DNA from: Gordionus sp. m RMFG-2023
Taxonomy: Eukaryota > Nematomorpha > Gordioida > Chordodea > Parachordodidae
Assembly (NCBI RefSeq): GCF_954871325.1
Contig: NC_088778.1
Coordinates: forward strand, 7,535,743 to 7,599,742
Direction: 5' to 3'
Length of the DNA: 64,000 bases
Shown here: positions 34,801-47,300 of the stretch, in pieces
Numbering within the stretch: the stretch's first letter is position 1
Layout of the letters: each line of letters starts with the position of its first letter
Notes under the pieces: model-generated
The model's input: the letters and a program-made list of their open reading frames with translations, nothing else
Database searches by the model: none
Told to the model about the DNA's origin: nothing
Made by a program: the position numbers and the translations under genes

Positions 34801-37800
34801 GCCATCAAGCAGTAACAGCTTTTATGGATTTAGAAGAGCCGATTATTTGCTATTACTGACATATCACAATGGCCTGAAAGAAATTTTTCCTTAGAAGCAA
34901 GAAAATTATTGGATACAATGCTTATTCCAAATTTTTTTTCTCATTAATGTACAACTATTTTATGTATTACTTTTCAAAATCATTATGACTTGATTAAGAA
35001 GATGAGAATAGCGAAGAGCATTTTATTAGAACTCAAGGAAATTAGGGCTAATGTTTATGAAGAATTTCATATTTTATATGTTATTGTTAAGTCAAAAGCA
35101 GAGCTATACGTGTTTAATGTCTCACTCGACTTACAGCAAGGCAAGCTCATAGTTAAAACATTAATATAGGATCAGTAGAAGTATATCTTAGATACAAATA
35201 CATTTATAAACCAAATAAATGAATGGTTTTTAATTCATTATGCAGCACTTACCAATCTGCAAATATTATTTCTATAAAAGCCTTCCCAACCTTTTTCAGA
35301 TGGTGATAGAAAAAAAATATTTGTTGGATTTTTATCATGAAGATGTTAAAGTATCTTATGATGCTTTATTAGCTGAATAACTATGTTTATAAGATTAACT
35401 ATGGTTGACACAGTCCCAAAAAATGCTATAGATGCTCTGCATTATTTCCAACACATTTTAGATTATATTCCCAATGTATTAAAAGGGTTTATATATATTA
35501 GCAACTCTTCCCAAAAGTAAAAAATGAGAGAACATTCTTTTTTTTAAGAAGAATAACAGAGCCTTGCAGAGGTACCATTTGCAGGGCATGATCCGGATTT
35601 TTTTAAAGATTTTTACGGCTAAGCTCAATTTTCAGGCCCGGCCCGGCCTTTTTTAAAATAAAATTTTCAGGCCCGACCCGGATTTTTTAAAAATAAATTA
35701 TATTTATTTTTGATTTTTATAGCTAATAATAACGATTTCAAATATAGACTGTTAAAAAAAAATTTCAACGCCTAAATGTTTTTTTTAAAAAAATTAGGCT
35801 CAGCCCGGGTGTTTATTTTTAAAAATTTCGGGCCCGGCCATACTGTCTAGCCCAGGGCCAGGCCTGCAGATCTCTGAAAAACATACCAAGAAGTACAACT
35901 TTTGAAAGTAGATTGAAAGGTTTGGATCTTTTGAATATTCATAGGCATTTGATAACAAGCAGGGATGAGATAATTGAAAAATTAGCTCAATCCCAACGAA
36001 GATTAAATTTTACATTGTAAATATATAACATACAAAATACAATTATTCCCTAAGCTTTTTGTGTATTAATTTATATTTCTAATATTTAAATTTTTTATAC
36101 TTTATATATAAATTTTAAAGCTCAAAAAATTCAAATTTCTATTTTGGGTCATTTAAGTGTTTCTTTACATATAATTTTTTTATAATTCACATTAATTTAA
36201 AATTTTGTATTAGAAATAGTTATGTCCTGATAAATTTATGCTTGATATTTTTAAAAAACAATAATATTTCTTAAAAAAATTTATTATCCCCCCCCCAGAC
36301 CAAATTCCTGCGTACGCTACTGTGTAGGCAAATCAATTTTTAATTCTGATAGCCATAATTTTAATAATAATTAAGTGCTGAGACCGTATAAAGAGCCGAG
36401 AAGGAACTCTCGGGGAAGGAAAATAAAAATAAAACAGAATTTTGAGTCTCGGAGGAGGGGGGTAATAGTTATAATTGAGATAAACTGGGTCATATGCTTC
36501 GGGAGTGTAAATAATTAAATTTTATTAACTCTACATCCGAAGTCAAGACTTTTACTAGAGCTAGCAAAAAGTAAAAGTTAAAACAGATTTGGACATTGGA
36601 TGAAACATATTATTCGAATTCGATTAATTTGACTCGAATTCATATTCGGACAAAACAAATTATTTACTATTCATTCTTTACTATTAAATTTAAATTATTT
36701 GAAACAAATAGAATATTATGCCTATTGACCAATAATTACTAATCTAATACGAAAGTAATCACATTTATAAAATTCAATAAAAGTCACCCTTTTCACTGTT
36801 TAAACTATCTCTTCTAATAAAGCAATAGTATGCAGATTGATATTGTATAAAGTAAAAAAATTTAATATATTGTTTGTTTTGTATACTTTTAAATAATGGT
36901 TGAGTCATTCCCATTTTAAGATTTGAGGAGACTCTTTCTTCGACGGAATTGATGCCCAAACATCTATGAGCAACGTGTTTAAACATATTGTCTAATAGTT
37001 TCTTTCCTACTCCTCGGAATCTGTGCTTCTTAGAGACTACGAACAAGCCAGCGAACGAATATTTATCGTTTAAGTTGGCACTCAACAAGGTTCCTTAAAT
37101 TATTATAAAGCGTACCAGAGAGGAAATAAATATACTATTTTTGGGTTCTTTTCATAATTAGTAATATCTAATTGCCATTATTTTTAATATATTAATCTGT
37201 ATTCATATCTCTTGGCCTTTTATTATTAAGTCTAAACTCGTCCAGTTTCAGATAAAACCGGGGATCAAAACAAAAGGATAAAAAAAAATATATAGTTAAA
37301 GTAATGATGGTTCTCGTGGTTCTACTCACTTATCTAATAATCTCTTGTTTTTAATTAAGAAAAAAGAGTTAACTGGTCGAAACTAGGTTATTTTATTATC
37401 CTTTTAAAAAATATTTTTGGGCCCCTTACGTACTTAAAAACATGAAAATTTTTTTTACATAAAAATGGATGCAGGATATTCTAGAATTCCTTTTAAAGTA
37501 TTTTTGACTCCTGAGTGAAATGGCAAATGGCAAAGCAACTAGAAAATGGTGTATGACTAACTCCATTTTTTAAATTTTATAAGAGCTTTTACAAAGATAG
37601 TCAAAATTAATTAAAATATTGCAACAATTATATAGCATCATTGACAAAGCTAGGAATTATAGGGGGAATCTAAATATAATAGCTTAAGGGGCTTTCACTT
37701 AGACCCCCCCCCGTTAACGGGACATCGGCCCATGATTGGACAGGTTTATCTTTGAGGGAAGGGAATTTCAGCTTGGAATTTAAAATTTTCTACCCGTCAT

Positions 37801-40800
37801 TTCGTTAACCCGTTTATTTGAGTTTACCACTTTCACATTATACATCAAACATGTAACAAGAAATTGAAACACCAATTTATATATATACATATTCATATAA
37901 ATAAATGATTATTTTTGTACCTATCCTCCCAGCTGAAAATAAAAATCAAATAATTTGAATAAATCAATGATCTTTAATGGTAATAACACATTTAAATAAA
38001 GTTTCTTTCATAAAACAATCCAATTTTTTTACTTGCTGGCAACCGTGCTAATCTATATTGTTGGCCTATAATTGTCTTAATGTGCAGGATCCAAATTACT
38101 GGCTCCACTTCTCATTAATTTACTACTTTCACATTTTTGTAATATTCGTGCAAAATTAATCAAAGGAAAATCTTTTATATAAACACAAAGGGATAACGTG
38201 TCCTTCCTCTCAAAAACCTTCAACTATCAAAATTATAATATTATTCAAACTTTTATTAAATATTACTAAGTCCCATCCCTCTCATATTAACATAGATTTT
38301 CTTAAAAAATTTTTCAAATGGAAAAAGGGACCCACCTTGACAAATCTACCCAATAAATCTAGAAACCTAATTTCAAATTTTGTTACAAAGCTTATCACAA
38401 AAGTTAATAACAACTTAAATTGATTAAAATCATGGGAATACTTTCTCTCACAAATGTCTTATACGTTCCGTTAAAAAAGAGCCCTCATTACCTGAACAAA
38501 TAAAATAACATATAGATAATTTTGACACTATTCAAATGAATAACTACACCCAAATTAATAAAAAACAAGTAAATGATATAACATACAAATGTTAAATAAT
38601 ATCGAGATGAGGCTTCCAGATATAATCTCCCCATCCCCTCAATATACCAGATCATAATTTTTACCAATGAAGAAATATCAACGCTATCAATTCTTTCAAC
38701 AAAATTTTAACATTGGTCTTGATGGTTTCAGACTCTCTTATTTCAATGCTATAATTTAAAAAATCCTTCCCATAGTTCTGTCATTAAAGTTTTAACAACT
38801 TTTTGCAATAACATTTTTAATAAGGACATCACAAAATCACCAAATCCTTTGAGCACTTCTAATCGCTTTATCCAAACTAGATGGCGGTATCGTCCCATTA
38901 CAATTGACTCCTTTTCCAGAAGATTAATAGCCAAAATCATAATCGAACGTATAAACATGATGTTGTCAACATTTTGAACTCTTATCAACTAGGTTTCGGG
39001 ATTAAGGGCGGATGTGAAATTGTGGCTCATAATTTAATAATATATATAGAAAACCCACCACCAAACCATTAATATATAAACTAAATTTCAAAAACGCTTT
39101 CAATAGCCTTCATCTTACCTCCTTTTAAAATTCTTCTATGAAACTTGGCCTTGATACTCCTAATTTACTGAATTCATATATCATTAATCAACATGCACAA
39201 AATATTTTTCACACCTTTACTTTTAAAATACCAAATAGATATCAGTCAATCCAACTTTCTATTGCATTCAACTCCTTATCAACTGATAGACTTGGTGTAT
39301 GAATTTAGAATCACTCCCTAGTTGTAACCTTGGTAATCTATTATCAGAAGAAACTTTATATTGCATTCAACTCTTTCAATCAACCGATAGACTTGATGTT
39401 TATGAATGGTTAGAATCACTCCATAAGCTTGCTAATCTCTTATCAGACGAACAACTGAAAGTAGCCATTGGTTTGAGTCTAGGTTGTGACATTGTCAGCC
39501 TCATGCTTGTATCAAATGCAAATCACCGGTTGATTCAAAGGGTAAGCATGACCTTAATTGTATATTTAGTCAGGGACGACATCAAAGCCATACAGCAATA
39601 AACTATAATAAATCGAGGTTTAACAGCCGCACACAAACCGAATTATCTTAAACCCACAAATCTATGTGATGGTTTAAGACCTGATGGTATGACAAGCACA
39701 CCTTGGGCTTTCGTAAATCGTTAAAAAACTACGCATGTGTCTATTTATTCCTCCTAAACTTAAATATCAACCTACTAAAACAGACAGAAACTAAAAAGTA
39801 ACAAATTTAAAAATTTTATTAACTTCATATTCACACCAATAGTGACTTCTATAAATGGTCATTTTCCGCCATTAACATATTTTTTAAAAGATCTAGGCAA
39901 TAAAATACGGTTTTTTACATACAAAACAGAGAATCTTTAAATTTGCGCCAAAAAACTTAAATTAAAATTTTTAGACATAATTATGATTCCTTTTGGGGAA
40001 CCCAATTATAATATTCTATTTTAATTATATAGTTTTTTAATTTTTATTTTAAATAATTTTATAATATTTTAATTAATATGATAATATAATTTACTATTAT
40101 AAATAAAAGCTTAAATAAAAAAAGAAGTTTGCTATCTTGTGAGATATATTTATTTTAATTTACGTGTTGTACAATAATCTTATTGAATTATGTAAAACAT
40201 TGGCATATTAAATAAATATCAATAATATAACCATAAATCTATTAATCCATATGTGCAAACAGTACTAAATTTTATGTTTTTTCAAATATTACTATTGATA
40301 AAAGATAACAAAATAAAAATATAAACCAAAATTTATCATTAGAATTATAGAAAGATTGATAAGAATTCAGTATTTGTATTTTTTTGCTCTGGGAAGGGAT
40401 CCAAACCCCAAAACAACCCCCGTAGCTACGATACTGTAGAGCATTATGTTTACTATAAAATTAAAAATCAACTAAAATAAATTAAATATTTATAATTTTA
40501 TTTATTGTTTCACATAAATAGATTTTAAAAAAATCTTTAATGATAAAATAATAGAAATTAAATTCGTAGGAAAATTGAAACAGAAGTTGAAGAATTATGA
40601 AATAAGGATTAGGGGAGGGGGGAATTTGCAACTTATGGAAAAATTGTAATGAAAAATAGTTCTAGGAAAATGATTGGCCAACTAAAAATAATGCGCCGTA
40701 AAAATAAAAATGGTGCTTTAGAGCAATCTTTAACCAGTGTGGCCGAATAACAATAAAAATAGGTATTTGTTATGCGGTTGAAATATATAGTTTAAAAAAT

Positions 40801-42238
40801 TGCAGGCTACTGGAAAAACTCATGTCAAATTATCTAAACGTTAATTTATCAATTTTAATTTTTTGTATGGGAATATATTTATACACTGCAAAATCTCCCA
40901 AGGGTACACTTTTTAATTTATATTTTATATCACTAACCCAGGCCATAAATAATTAATTACTAAAAATTATTTTTTTTTCTTCCATTTTATCAAATTATAG
41001 AATACATATGGGGAGTTTCACAATAAATCAACATGATTTTCGAGCTGATCTCCTTAGATATTTTTAAAAATACTGGCATTATGACTTTAATTTAGAGATA
41101 AAAGTTATTTAGGTTAAAATACTGTAGTAAGATAGAAATTGGGCCGTTTATGTCCCTAAACATAAATAACGTTAAAACTTGTTGAATCTCTATCCTCATA
41201 TTATCTTGATATAAGTATTTATATTTAAAAAAATACCGATTTCCTGATATACACACTTACCATATTTACACTTAATAATTTTTTCAATAATTATATTTTC
41301 ATATAATATTAAAGAGCAATCAAAGTTACTAATCATATTTGAATGAATATGTTAGCTCAGCAAATTTTAAAGATGTTATCAAGATTCAAAAATTTAATAA
41401 AAATTTTATACTTTGAACACCCATATCTCGGACTTTTAGTGAGTTTGAAATCAAAAAATCTTTTAAAAAATCTGAAGAGGTTAGTTGAAAATCGTGTTAT
41501 ACTTATTATTATTGATTTATCGTGTAATTAATTAATTATAACTTATTATTATAATTGAATGAAATTGCATTAATTAAAATTCAGTGCTGTTCTGCCAAAA
41601 TATTAACAAACTAGTTAGCTAATTTATTTATCTAGTTTGGATTAGGTTCGATGATAGATTGTCTAACCCCAAAGAATGAGGCTAATGAGACATGGCTCTC
41701 ACGCTATTACATTTAATAAAAAAAAAATTTTTAAATTGTAACAATTTATTAAGCATGTTTAAATTTTATAAAGATAAAACTATATCTCCCCGATAAAATT
41801 ATAAGATGACTTGTGTTGCGAATTACTTTAACATTGAAAGTTAATGGAATTAGTCAATTCTTACATCATGTTCAAGTAAAATATTATAATTCGTAAATTA
41901 TTAAAAAAAAATAGTAAGGAAGAGAAAAATTATATAATTGAAAAGAATCACTCATTAATTTATTTGATTAAATTTTATTTAAAAAAGGTTTGGCATGTTT
42001 TCCTTGAACAAAATTTATAATATTTTTGAATAAAAAAAATTAAACCAATGATGTCTTCATTCGAGGTGACAGCCACAAACCAACCCTTGGGATCTATATC
42101 GTAGCATATCTTGAGAAATGTGCAATCATTAGTAGTCCAGCCTACTTCCTTGTAGATCCACTCTGGAATCCCATCTATCTCTTCCACCTTTATACACCTT
42201 ACTTCGAACTTACATTCTACTTCATCAAAGTGTTTCAT
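31853..42238 (-). CDS. GNAT-family N-acetyltransferase, four exons, YitH-like
   Basis: The exons are 42238-42046, 37093-36887, 32870-32662 and 32458-31853. They join at phases 1, 1 and 0 through GT-AG introns of 4952, 4016 and 203 bp, giving 404 residues. The first domain has GWTTNDCTFLKICYDIDPKG and WFVAV, then across the first junction DIIG|TLLSANL, then FAGLFVVSKKHRFRGVGKK. That contains the RxxGxG acetyl-CoA loop (R89-G94). Exon 3 adds AIPRNEDS and LYDYDKAIHGGVTREIFL. Exon 4 adds VKCIVAV, GYGIIRP, IGPLYADSSNIANKLL, then VELTVPF and CYRMY. This order matches two-domain acetyltransferases of the YitH type with an Acetyltransf_18-like C-terminus. The substrate is unknown. The start is the ATG just before the domain. 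Donors are weak (GTTTAA, GTATAC, GTTTAC); the exon 3 donor could instead be GTGAAG at 32667, three residues shorter. The polar tail after about residue 350 is unassigned. Confidence 0.87.
32985..33130 (-). pseudogene. Possible fragment related to the left-edge transposase
   Basis: On the minus strand an open stretch reads KGSLIRNCPILDSSTKYAS, then TINGMTCNQC. Its spacing resembles the region around the CxxC of the 1-2396 protein (MKGTCSNC). It lies inside intron 2 of the GNAT gene, does not fit the exon phases, and is surrounded by stops. The relationship is tentative. Confidence 0.3.
33238..33345. other. G-rich patch inside GNAT intron 2
   Basis: Runs of G up to about 14 long alternate with short AT stretches. 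This may be a remnant hAT end, since G runs abut the TIRs of several elements here, but no TIR pair was found. The rest of 33131-34232 is AT-rich with nothing recognised. Confidence 0.35.
34233..36322 (+). mobile_element. hAT element, composite copy 2, non-autonomous
   Basis: Perfect 8-bp duplications TGTAGGCA flank it (34225-34232 and 36323-36330). The ends are CATTGGCGTACGCAG and, inverted, CAGTAGCGTACGCAGG. It is colinear with copy 1 (12570-14377), including the same nested element at the same site. It keeps some sequence lost from copy 1, for example the plus-strand scrap ILLELKEIRANVYEEFHILY near 35020, part of the hAT transposase core. Stops interrupt all frames. It lies within intron 2 of the GNAT gene, antisense to it. 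Confidence 0.92.
35557..35876. mobile_element. Nested GGCCCGG-type hAT MITE (copy 2)
   Basis: Begins CAGAGCCTTGCAGAGGTACC and ends GGCCTGCAGATCTCTG. It is inserted at exactly the same point of the host element's transposase sequence as the nested element at 13614-13970. The host sequence resumes with AAAAACATACCAAGAAGTAC. Confidence 0.87.
38330..39800 (+). pseudogene. Decayed LINE copy in GNAT intron 1
   Basis: On the plus strand, pieces in shifting frames correspond to the LINE ORF at 19441-22188: LKSWEYFLSQMSYTF, LNSYQLGFGIKGGCEIVAHN (there HQLGIGIQGGCEIATH), LIRRTTESSHWFESRL, CKSPVDSKGKHDLNC and finally RPDGMTSTPWAF. Frame changes and stops are many and the RT catalytic segment is unrecognisable, so this copy is much older than the 19-22 kb one. 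Confidence 0.85.
39801..42045. other. Rest of GNAT intron 1, AT-rich, one lone TIR-like end
   Basis: At 40385-40438, CCCCGTAGCTACGATACTG read inversely is CAGTATCGTAGCTACGGGG, a typical hAT right end; no left end was found. The remainder (also 36331-36886 and 37094-38329 of the introns) shows no coding signature. Confidence 0.4.
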
Positions 42239-42524
42239 TTGTATTTAAACTATTATGTTTTTTTTGTATATATTAATTTTCATAAACTTACTGAATTGCC
42301 TAATTAAAAATTTTAATTTATTGATTGAACTTTATTTTATATATCTTATATATAGTAATTTCATCTAAGAATTATTTCACTGCAAAACATTTGATTTTAT
42401 AGTAAAAATGCCATATCAATCAATCTTGTGATAAGTATTACATTAATCAAGATTTTGATTGGCTTTTTATTGCAGGCATTTTTACCCCTCCCTATAGGTC
42501 ATTGACAACATTATTTATAACTAG

Positions 42525-43045
42525 AGGTCTAACGCCTGGCAACGTCTGAATTTTTTTAATTGGGCCAAACCTTTAAAAAAATATTTTTGATTTGTATTGT
42601 TGATGAATTTCTGATATTTGATAGAAGTGACATAATCCATATAGTGTAGTTTCCTCGTTATTATAAATGGTTGTTTATTATAGTGTTCATCAACTAAATA
42701 TATTTTGGGCTTAGACTTTACATTAAAATTGGGCCGGGCCTGGCCAGTAGTGTTGTTTAAAAGCCCGATTCGTGTGGATTTTAAAAAAAGGTCCGAATAA
42801 GATTATAAACAAAATAACATTATGTAAGCCTAAAGATTTTGTTCATATGCGGTATAAATACTTGGACATCTGCTTGTCAAATCTCAATGCTAACATAATT
42901 ATATTTTAGCTAAAATTTTAATCGGGCCGTTTTGAAATATCAATCCAAAGCGGGCTTTTTAACAATACTACTGGCCAGGCCGGACAACCTTAATTGCAAA
43001 TGGGCTGGGTCTAAAAATTTAGCCAAACCGGGAAAAGGCTAATTT
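42525..43045. mobile_element. Degraded GGCC-type hAT remnant, interrupted by a MITE
   Basis: Fragments such as GAGGTCTAACGCCTGGC, GGGCCGGGCCTGGCCAG and GGCCGGACAACC resemble the GGCCCGG-type elements at 13614, 15476 and 35557. A 223-bp MITE (42748-42970) splits the remnant. Confidence 0.55.
42748..42970 (+). mobile_element. hAT-type MITE of the TAGTGTTGTT family with perfect 8-bp TSD
   Basis: The ends are TAGTGTTGTTTAAAAGCCCG and, inverted, TAGTATTGTTAAAAAGCCCG. It is flanked by CTGGCCAG on both sides (42740-42747 and 42971-42978). It has no coding content and is inserted in a GGCC-type remnant. Confidence 0.88.
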
Positions 43046-43644
43046 GAAAGCTAACATTATGAAAGCTAATATACATGCCCAAAAGGGTGGAAGATAATTT
43101 TCAAATGGGATATATGATTATGATTCGAGCAGTGCGATGGACCTAACAGAGCATTTTAGACGTCACCTTTTTTTATTATAACTTCCAGTGGGGTGGGGGG
43201 ATTATGACGCAAGATCGCCGTTGAAATTGGAGATATGCTGGCAGTTTTAGTAATGCTATCGTTATTTGAATAAAATTGGAGGAGGGGGGATATAAGGAGT
43301 TTTTTGAATCCCTTTTTTATTGCTAATTTTATTTTCGCTGGAAGAGGTAATAATATAGTCATTGGCTTGGGAGGAGGGTTAAAAGTCTCTGCCTTAGTTG
43401 TCAGTTAGCATTAATAGATTTTTCATTGGAAATTTGAAAAATTATGTTCAACCAATATTTAGATTTTTTTAATTTGAAATTTAAGTAAGCCAAAAATATT
43501 GCCAACACAAACTAACTTGAGCGCGCGTATAATATTTGTTTTAAAATAATAACTTTAAAAAATTTCTGATTTCACAGTCCATTTAAAGTTAAGGTAAAAT
43601 ATAAGGGATTCGTTTTTGTTTTAATCTAACTTGACAGTTATGAT
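43046..43644. other. Intergenic DNA, nothing recognised
   Basis: A 68-codon minus frame at 43362-43156 includes G- and C-run derived residues and has no domain. Confidence 0.4.
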
Positions 43645-43859
43645 GAATTTATAGCAATCGCGATTTGCTCAAGAGATACAGAATTAATCACTAGCGTAAC
43701 CACAGCTGATGCGTCACATCTATAATACCTTGTTGATATATAATAAACAAGTCGCGATTTCATCCGCTCTAATTTATAAATTATACCTATTATTGTCTTG
43801 CTTTTGTTACGCAGCGAATAATTTTGCATCGTTTGAGCAAATTGCGCTTACTATAAATC
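43645..43859. mobile_element. Small inverted-repeat element (MITE), family with 44239-44366
   Basis: The left end (43645-43670, TTTATAGCAATCGCGATTTG) is the imperfect inverted complement of 43835-43859 (GAGCAAATTGCGCTTACTAT). No target duplication was assigned. Confidence 0.6.
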
Positions 43860-44238
43860 AGGCGTTAAGGAGGTCATTAACGAGACTCAGAGGAGGTTGT
43901 GAGAAGTTTAAAAAAGTAATTCAAAGGAGTATCAATAAAACAACTTTCAAAATTACATTAGTGGAAGGGATGAGAATTGGAAAGGAAGAGGCAATTCCTC
44001 TATCACTCTTGTAATTACATAATTGGCCATATGCCTAACTAGGATTTTCCTACTGAAATGTGCCCCCCCCCCTTTTTTTATTAATTCTTTTATTAAAATA
44101 CTTTTTTCCTAAAATTTTTGATTTATATTTATAATAATCGCGAAAAAAGTTAGACAACGTATGCATTTATTAAATTACAAAAAATAATATATTAAATAAT
44201 AGAGTCTAGCTATCGTTTAGCTATGATTATCATATCCT

Positions 44239-44366
44239 CGTTTATAGTAAGCGTAAAATTTCGCGATGTAGTTCAAGCGATGCATAATTTACAAAATATA
44301 TAGGGTTAATTTATACGGTTATGATATAGTTTAGGGATGTCGAGGATTTTGCGCTTACTATAAACG
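44239..44366. mobile_element. Small inverted-repeat element (MITE)
   Basis: CGTTTATAGTAAGCGTAAAA at the left is inverted at the right (TTTTGCGCTTACTATAAACG) with one mismatch. It shares the TTTATAGTAAGCG core with the element at 43645-43859. Confidence 0.65.
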
Positions 44367-47300
44367 ATGCCTAAGTGTTATAAATTCTAACGAAATATAT
44401 AAATAGAACTAATTTACCCATTATTTTTAAAATGTTACTTTTATAAAATCTATTATACTTTCCAGAATATTTTTTCTAATGAAGTATTATAAATATAAAA
44501 TCGTAAAAAAAGAGAAAAATATTAATAATGATTAATGATTATAAACCAGGTACGAAAAAAATTGATTTGTGGTCAAAACATATTTTTTAATTTAATTCAA
44601 GGACATATTATAAATAGCAAGTTGTTAATATATTTTTCTGCCATAAATTATTTTAAGTATTAATATTTTTGGACTTTTTTTTAACTATTAAAAGATAAAG
44701 GTGACAAAAAATATACGTTATTTAAGAAAATTGGTTTAAGTTATCGTTTTATCGTTTTATCTTTTATCCATTTATCAAATATTTATTATTTATATAAAAC
44801 TATCAAGATTTATAAAAGAATGTTCATAACTGATTTATTTGTTCAAAGCGGGTAGGAAGGAATGAATAAACAAATGAATGTATGTATAATGAGGGATGAT
44901 ATTGAAAGATACGGATGAACATACTTACCGATAAAAGAGGTGGGGGGGGGAGGTGTTTATAAATTATTTTACATAAATTTTAATTTTTTTTGGTTTATTG
45001 AATTTATTTATAACAGTGCATTGTTTTTTAATGAAATACATTTAGACATCTTTGTCTATGATGACATGATAATTATTTTTTTACATATACATTGTATAAT
45101 CTTTGTATATTAGGTGAAAAAAATAATTACGTGAAAAATAAAGTTAATAAGGAAAATATAATTTTCATAATTTAGAATTAAATAACTTTTAATAATTATT
45201 TTAATTTGTAATATAAGTGCATAAAATAAAGTTAATAAATTATACATTTAATTATTTGAAATGATTAAAAATATCAGCTATATGATGTGATATTAAAATT
45301 TATAAATTTATCGTAATTTAACCAAAACTAAGTAAGGGTATATCTATTTCTTATGCATTGTTAAATAAGTTATGTTAATAAAATGAAAAAGATGCAAGAT
45401 TATCTTGAAAATTAAGTATTTAAGGTAGATATATAAATAAAGCTATGCAGGGGTTGACTATTAACGCCGCCGATATTTTTCTGCACTCTAGGATGCGTGG
45501 TCGAGTATTTTCAATCACGTCAGCATAAATAAAAAGTTCACTTTTTTTAACCATTATTAAAATTTTATGTTTTGTGCATTATAAGTTTATTAAATTTAAA
45601 ACATATTTTTAGAAATATTTTGATTTGCCAGATAAGATGCCAATAAATCGAACAGTTCATAAGGATATATATCTATCCATGAAAAGACACATATAGGTAC
45701 AAATTAACTTAACAAAATTTTGTGTTATCGATCAATTTGGAACAAATTATATTACATATACCTCTCATTTATTGTAAATTTTTTGAAATGATGTACTTTA
45801 TGGTGGATTCAAACGGGTGAAAAATTAGGAGAAAATGTGAACACCTCGTAAGTTTGGGTCATGGAATACACAATTTAGTAACAGTTGATGGTATGAAAAA
45901 GTAATACCTTAAGAGAAATTATAACTGCCGACCCTGATAAACAGTTTATTAAATTTGATTCCATTAAGATATTACAATAATAACATTCAAATGAAGGTAA
46001 TAATATTAAATGTTCCAGCCAGATGACATAATATATAATTTAGGCCTGAAAGTAAAGTTAATAAAAATACGCTTAATAATGTTTGAAAAAAATTGGAAAA
46101 CATTATCAAACTATAGGAGCTATTAATAATCTTTCAAATTTAAAAGAAACAATTTAATTTATTTCATCACAAAAATAATTTGGTGCTAATCTTTAGAAAT
46201 GAGAAAGAATTTATTAGTATTGATCATAGCTCGGAGGTTATTCCACCAAAGCACAACATGTTTATAAAGATTAGATTTAATAAACTACTAGGGAGCGTGA
46301 TGTTTGAATAGTAAACTTGAGAATGAAAGAGATGAATATCAAGGATTCTACTATAAATGGATTGGAACAATAATAGCAAATTCTTATAGGAAGACGACAG
46401 TTACACGATATCAGAGTTGCTAGATACTTTGAAACAGATTTAGATACAGATACATCATCTAAAAATGGATCTAGATTCTGATTCATTTAATATTATAAAA
46501 AAAGTTTTTTAAATTTTTTTAAATTAAACTTTCTCTGAATTCCAGCAATTAACAATCTTACCAAAAGAGTTTTCTCTATTACAAGTTGACGTTGAATTCA
46601 AGGTATCATCTCCAAGCACCACAAATTTAAATTTCATACCATGTTATTAAAAAATTATAAAAAAAAGAATATTACTGGTATATTTTATTTTTAGCTAAAA
46701 ATATAGCGTTTCTAAAAAAATTTAATTGTATCTATAAAAAAATCATAATTTAATGTTTATAAAAATAATTGCCTTTGCGTACAATTTGATGATGGAAGCT
46801 AATAAATAAAAAATTCCATGCCGCCAGCTGCAAATGTGATTTCTAAACGTTGCGTACCGCCTGTAGTTTCATATGTACAAATTATCAACGAGAACAAAAA
46901 TTGGTTATCCGCTAAGATCCTGCTTTCCATTAGTTTCTAGAATATATGATTAGATTAAAATAGATTGCTTAAATTATATTAAAAATCGCTTCTTTTTCAG
47001 AAAACACGAATAGAAGGAGCGTTTCTTTGGGAAAATCAAATGGAAATCTCAAAAGCAAACATAATTATCTTTACACCATAGCATAATATTATGGGGTAAT
47101 GTTAGTCAATAATAATTGCTACAATTTTAAATCCTAGCTCATTTCCAGCAGAACATTTTTTCGAAACGGTTTCTGAGGAAAGTTTCCAACAATTGTTTTA
47201 AATTTCGAAACAAAGGATACTATTTTGTCAAGTAAATTCCTTTGTATATTATGATATGTAATAAATCCCTGATGATTTGGATAACTCAGGCACCATTTAA

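Noticed and set aside
41343-41531. 62-codon plus-strand frame in GNAT intron 1
   Set aside because: No motif, antisense to the gene, AT-biased composition.
46277-46486. 69-codon minus-strand frame
   Set aside because: No recognisable motif and no in-phase splice partner nearby.
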